In this document: in pieces, positions 60,571 through 64,000 of the stretch
Layout of the letters: every line of letters starts with the position of its first letter
Position numbering within the stretch: the first letter of the stretch is position 1
Assembly: GCA_024400955.1 (NCBI GenBank)
Contig: JAKSLY010000006.1
Span: 1-64,000, forward strand
DNA length: 64,000 bases
Source: Treponema sp.
GTDB lineage: Bacteria > Spirochaetota > Spirochaetia > Treponematales > Treponemataceae
Reading direction: 5' to 3'
Position numbers and translations under genes: made by a program
Notes under the pieces: model-generated
Database searches by the model: none
Told to the model about the DNA's origin: nothing
Seen by the model: only the letters and a program-made list of their open reading frames with translations

Positions 60571-61965
60571 ATGAGTGATTTGCTATACAATGAAGAAAGT
60601 ATTCCATCAATTGTGGAATACGCACAGAGATTAGAAAACAAAACTATCGATGAAGTCAATTTTGAACAAAGTTCATATAAAGGCGTTGCATCACCGACAA
60701 AAGACTATGTTGTTGAAGGCAAAAAGACTAAAGGTGGTTTTGGACAATATCTTGAAACAGCATATTTTGGAAAGGAAATTGACAATAAATCGCAACCAGA
60801 TTTCCCTGCTGCAAAACTCGAATTAAAGGCATCCCCATTAAAAACACTTTCTAACTTTGAAGTAAAAGTAAAAGAACGACTTGTTTTGAATCATTTCACA
60901 TTCAACGATATAGATAAAGAAGTTTTTGATGCTTCTCATTTCAGATATAAAAACGACAATCTTCTACTTGTTTTCTATCATTACAACAAAGAACAAGAAT
61001 ATGGAAAAATGAAAGTTCAACTTGCCGATTTATGGCAGTGTCTCAAAGAAGATGAAGTTCAGATTCGTGCAGACTGGCAAACAATTGTTGATAAAATCCA
61101 TGCTGGAAAAGCACATGAAATCTCAGAAGGAGATACATTGTATCTTGGAGCTTGTACAAAAGGAGCAACCAAAGATACTAACTGGCAAGTTCAACCACAT
61201 TCTGACATTAAGGCACAGGGAAGAGCTTTCTGTTTCAAACTTGGATATATCAATCATATTTATCAAATTCTAACACAACGAAAAGAACATCGTCAGATTT
61301 TAGAAACTAGAATTCTTTCAGGAAATGAAACTTTTATCGAAAAGATTAATTCTATTTTTGCTCCATACATCGGAAAATCTGCAGAAGAGATTTGTAAAAT
61401 GAGAAATGAAAATTACAATCCTGCCGATAAAAGCCGATATGCAAATATTTCACGAAGAATTATGGGGTTTAATAAAGATCTTACAAACCTTTATGAATTC
61501 AATGCAGCTGATATTCAATTCAAAACAATACGTGTAGAACCTAATGGAAAATGCAAAGAATCAATGTCATTCAAGAATGTTGATTATTGCGAAATCGTAG
61601 ATGAAGAATGGGAAGATAGTTATTTCTACAATGCAATAACAAGTAAGTTTATTATTGTTCTTTTCAAACGAGACGAAAGCCAAGAAGAATATTATTTGGA
61701 CAAAGTAATTGATTGGCAAGTTCCACTTGAAGATTATCATTATTTTGAAGAAGTCTGGACTGATACGAGAAATAAAGTTGCTGCAGGTGATTATGAACAC
61801 TTTATGAAGATTTCGGATAATCCGGCTTCACACATTCGTCCTAAGGGTAGAAATAATGATGACTTGATGTTTACCCCACAAGGTACAATGGAAAAGAAAA
61901 AGTGTTTCTGGATTAATCAGACTTATGTTCAGGAAAAAATATTAAATCCTGTTTATAAAAACTAA
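60571..61965 (+). CDS. Sau3AI-type restriction endonuclease (MutH fold)
   Basis: A 464-residue type II endonuclease. The N-terminal MutH/Sau3AI domain carries the active site: Glu 62 in GQYLETAYF, Asp 77 in QPDFPAAKLELK with Glu 84 and Lys 86 (D-x6-E-x-K, as in MutH). A second, MutH-like C-terminal domain (about 270-464, LEFN...RNNDDLMFTPQGTMEKKKCFWINQTYV) lacks the motif and in Sau3AI acts as an extra DNA-binding lobe. Expected site GATC, cut when unmethylated. It follows the methylase gene by 35 bases and ends six bases before the mutT paralog. Confidence 0.9.
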   Translation: MSDLLYNEESIPSIVEYAQRLENKTIDEVNFEQSSYKGVASPTKDYVVEGKKTKGGFGQYLETAYFGKEIDNKSQPDFPAAKLELKASPLKTLSNFEVKVKERLVLNHFTFNDIDKEVFDASHFRYKNDNLLLVFYHYNKEQEYGKMKVQLADLWQCLKEDEVQIRADWQTIVDKIHAGKAHEISEGDTLYLGACTKGATKDTNWQVQPHSDIKAQGRAFCFKLGYINHIYQILTQRKEHRQILETRILSGNETFIEKINSIFAPYIGKSAEEICKMRNENYNPADKSRYANISRRIMGFNKDLTNLYEFNAADIQFKTIRVEPNGKCKESMSFKNVDYCEIVDEEWEDSYFYNAITSKFIIVLFKRDESQEEYYLDKVIDWQVPLEDYHYFEEVWTDTRNKVAAGDYEHFMKISDNPASHIRPKGRNNDDLMFTPQGTMEKKKCFWINQTYVQEKILNPVYKN

Positions 61966-61971
61966 TTTAAA

Positions 61972-62385
61972 ATGAAACAAATAACAGTAAGCGGCGCAAT
62001 CATTCTGCGTGAGAACAACGGCGTAAAAGAAATTTTTGCCACCAAGCGAGGTTATGGTGAATGGAAAGGCTGGTGGGAAATTCCAGGCGGTAAACTTGAA
62101 TCCGACGAGACTCCAGAGCAGTGCATAGTCCGTGAAATCCGCGAAGAACTTGCAACCGAAGTAAAGGCTGAAAAAATTCTTGGCGTTGTTGATTATGATT
62201 ACCCAACATTCCATCTTACAATGCATTGTATTTTGTGCACTATCGTTTCAGGAGATTTGAAACTTCTGGAACATGAAGCAGCTAAGTGGGTGAATAAGGA
62301 AACTCTGTGCTCACTGAATTGGTTGCCTGCTGATAAACTTATTCTGCCGGCAATAGAAAAGCTGCTAGTTTCCGAAGAAAATTAG
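61972..62385 (+). CDS. Nudix hydrolase, MutT-like (copy B)
   Basis: A 137-residue Nudix protein with an intact box (GGKLESDETPEQCIVREIREELATEV, about residues 39-64). It is a paralog of the protein at 49149: same KxITVSGAIILR start, same AEKILGVVDYDYPTFHLTMHCILCTIVSGDLKLLEHEAAKWV middle, but a different tail (LPAIEKLLVSEEN). It begins six bases after the endonuclease stop, so it is probably transcribed with the R-M genes. Its GC and codon use are closer to the core genes than to the endonuclease. With copy A it forms inverted ends of the island. Confidence 0.9.
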   Translation: MKQITVSGAIILRENNGVKEIFATKRGYGEWKGWWEIPGGKLESDETPEQCIVREIREELATEVKAEKILGVVDYDYPTFHLTMHCILCTIVSGDLKLLEHEAAKWVNKETLCSLNWLPADKLILPAIEKLLVSEEN

Positions 62386-62505
62386 TTAAGCAATCGAAGG
62401 CTACGGCCGAATCAGCTGATTTTAGATAAGATTAAGGAAGTCTTATAAATAAGGGCGCTTATTGCTTATGTTGTATTCTGTTACACCTGCAGCAATAAAA
62501 TTTTC

Positions 62506-63738
62506 CTATATTAATTCAATCGGGCAAAGCCATTCGTCCTTTGTGTATGGAATCAATTCATCGCTCATGCAAAGGATTAGTCCAGGATGAACAGGCTGCT
62601 TTAATTTATTCAGGACATTAAAGTTTTTGTCTGCATTGATAGGTGATTTTGCCTGCTTTATTTCAACAGGGGTGATTCCCGTTGCATCTATAAAAAGCAG
62701 GTCTATTTCTTTTTTATCAATGTCCCTGTAATAATATAGGTCCGGTTCCTTTCCTGCATTAAAATAAGACTTTATGATTTCTGAGACAACAAATGTTTCA
62801 AAAAAAGCACCGCTCATTGCTCCGTTTTCTAGCGTCATGGCATCAGGCCATTTGCAAAGATAGGCGGCAAGTCCTGTATCCATGAAATAGAATTTTGGGG
62901 TTTTTACCAGTCGGCTTGTAATGTTGGAATAATACGGATGAAGAATATGAATGATTCCACTCCGCTCAAGGATGTTGACCCATGATTTTGCGGTCGGTGC
63001 GCTTATTCCTATGTTCTTTGCAATTTCGTCATATTTGAGTTCCTGAGAAGTTCGCGCAGCCATGAATACAAGGAAGTTGTAGAATTCATTGAGTTTTCCA
63101 ACCTGTTCAAGATCATGGATATCCCGTTCAAGATATGTATTCACGTAATCCATGTAATATCGGTCTCTGGGAACTGCACTGTCATATAGTCTTGGCATTC
63201 CACCCTTGAATATCTGTTCAAAAACTTCGTGAATGTTCAGTTTTTCTAAGTATTTTACCTTTTCCTTTAGGAGTGCAATGTCTGGAACAAACATGGACTG
63301 CGTTTTGCCCCTGATTTCGGAAAGTGATAGACCTGACATTGCAAAGACTCCGATTCTTCCTGCAAGACTTTCGCTTACCGACTTCATCATTTTGAATTTT
63401 TGTGATCCCGTAAGCCAGAATAGGCCGGATGTTTCTTCCCCGGCAAGGTTCTTTTCATCAACAATTTTTTTTATTTCGATTGTCAATTCCGGAACCCGCT
63501 GGAATTCATCAATGAGAATTGGAAGGCCATAGGTTTCAAAAAACAGGGAAGGATCATTTTTCGCCAGACGAAGGGCATTGCGGTCGTCAAGGGTAACGTA
63601 TTTTCTTTCCTTGGTTTTTATGTGATTTAGAAGAGTTGATTTTCCGACCTGCCGCTGTCCGCATACCATTACTACGGGATAATAGGTTGAAGCTTCAAGA
63701 ATTGTGTTTGTAATGTGCCTTTCCATGTAATTTTTCAT
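62506..63738 (-). CDS. DUF4143 family AAA ATPase
   Basis: A 410-residue ATPase of the AAA/DUF4143 type. Walker A GQRQVGKS (27-34), Walker B LPILIDEFQRVPEL, sensor LFWLTGSQKFKMM. A winged-helix middle (YDEIAKNIGISAPTAKSWVNILERSGI) and the DUF4143 end with a nuclease-like DxxEIK pattern (KKEIDLLFIDATGITPVEIKQAKSP). The family is common and of unsettled function; such genes are often mobile or linked to defence and toxin-antitoxin loci. GGAG lies nine bases before the ATG. The codon use is like the core genome, unlike the island. A palindromic element lies just upstream (63756). Confidence 0.85.
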   Translation of the reverse strand: MKNYMERHITNTILEASTYYPVVMVCGQRQVGKSTLLNHIKTKERKYVTLDDRNALRLAKNDPSLFFETYGLPILIDEFQRVPELTIEIKKIVDEKNLAGEETSGLFWLTGSQKFKMMKSVSESLAGRIGVFAMSGLSLSEIRGKTQSMFVPDIALLKEKVKYLEKLNIHEVFEQIFKGGMPRLYDSAVPRDRYYMDYVNTYLERDIHDLEQVGKLNEFYNFLVFMAARTSQELKYDEIAKNIGISAPTAKSWVNILERSGIIHILHPYYSNITSRLVKTPKFYFMDTGLAAYLCKWPDAMTLENGAMSGAFFETFVVSEIIKSYFNAGKEPDLYYYRDIDKKEIDLLFIDATGITPVEIKQAKSPINADKNFNVLNKLKQPVHPGLILCMSDELIPYTKDEWLCPIELI

Positions 63739-63755
63739 GTCCTGAAACTCCGAGA

Positions 63756-63778
63756 AATCTAAAGTCTAACTTTATTTT
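63756..63778. promoter_or_regulatory. Imperfect palindrome upstream of the DUF4143 gene
   Basis: AATCTAAAGTC-TAACTTTATTTT is a degenerate copy of the perfect palindrome at 63885-63921. It lies 18 bases before the ATG, where an operator would act. Confidence 0.5.
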
Positions 63779-63884
63779 ACTCGGACTTTGCATGCAATTC
63801 AATAGGTTTTATGAATCTGAAATTTTTGCGTATTTACGCATTTTTTTCGAATGAGTTTTGAATGTGCATGGGTTTTGTGATAGT

Positions 63885-63921
63885 CCTGAGGAATCTAAAG
63901 TCTGACTTTAGATTCCTCGGG
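63885..63921. repeat. Perfect long inverted repeat
   Basis: GAGGAATCTAAAGTC (63888-63902), one base, GACTTTAGATTCCTC (63904-63918), extended outward to about 18 pairs. No T-run on either strand, so not a usual terminator. The hairpin TGCGTA-TT-TACGCA (63827-63840), followed by T7, lies nearby. No gene is visible in 63739-64000. Confidence 0.75.
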
Positions 63922-64000
63922 GAGGGCGGATGGGGTGGTGGTAGGCTGGGTGACTGGCGGTTTCAAAATCAGCCTAATGCATGTATACTCTCCCCATGGA

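Noticed and set aside
1..64000. CRISPR arrays, rRNA and tRNA genes, known metabolite riboswitches
   Set aside because: No regularly spaced repeats, rRNA signatures, tRNA cloverleafs or recognisable aptamer cores were found on reading.

Overview
The window looks like a piece of a host-associated spirochete chromosome, most likely a gut or rumen Treponema-like organism. This is inferred from gene content and style: outer-membrane barrels ending in Phe, HD-GYP and EAL signalling, a UPF0210 protein, ABC and GH53 sugar use, a spirochete-like codon bias, and GC-rich structured spacers between genes. No rRNA or tRNA is present to settle it.

Region by region: 1-2700 holds a decayed IS200-type transposase, two small genes of unknown function and a flavodoxin. 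Two of its transcription units carry look-alike promoters and terminators. 2716-6561 is a membrane sensor with a degenerate kinase-like end, coupled to a GGDEF(degenerate)-EAL protein. 6723-7895 is an ion permease. 8125-12069 is a tight clpS-clpA-aat-folA operon, a complete N-degron recognition and delivery set. 12092-15208 holds an Omp85-like barrel, a probable small RNA whose terminator loop matches an anti-Shine-Dalgarno sequence, and a PutP symporter. 15767-21898 is a sugar ABC transporter, LacI regulator and MalQ with paired LacI-type operators. 22014-33579 is ordinary core metabolism and envelope: HD-GYP, HMGL-like aldolase, GH53 galactanase, barrels, UPF0210, GNAT, RlpA, ProC and ProB.

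33858-40068 is a six-gene operon: circularly permuted ATP-grasp, alpha-E, transglutaminase-like, two tandem aspartoacylase-like proteins (the second without zinc ligands), and a membrane protein fused to a HAD domain without catalytic residues. It resembles the predicted ATP-grasp peptide-synthesis neighbourhoods. 40225-46429 is a second coherent operon: UcpA-like dehydrogenase, AraC-type regulator, PLP phospho-lyase of the ETNPPL/PHYKPL type, an APH-fold small-molecule kinase, an APC permease and a PII protein. I read it as import, phosphorylation and elimination of an amino alcohol or hydroxy-amine to release ammonia, with PII nitrogen sensing. Both operons start behind promoter-proximal terminator hairpins that share an AAAGGCGCAT-like 5' arm, suggesting a common attenuation mechanism.

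49149-62385 is an AT-rich defence island bounded by two inverted mutT/nudix paralogs. It holds a McrB-like GTPase, a YhcG/DUF1016 nuclease and a DUF2357/McrC-like nuclease in one overlapping operon; an unknown gene; a MORC/MutL-like ATPase-nuclease overlapping a cytosine methyltransferase; a vsr gene broken by one TGA codon; and a Sau3AI-type restriction-modification pair. A DUF4143 ATPase and palindromic elements close the window.
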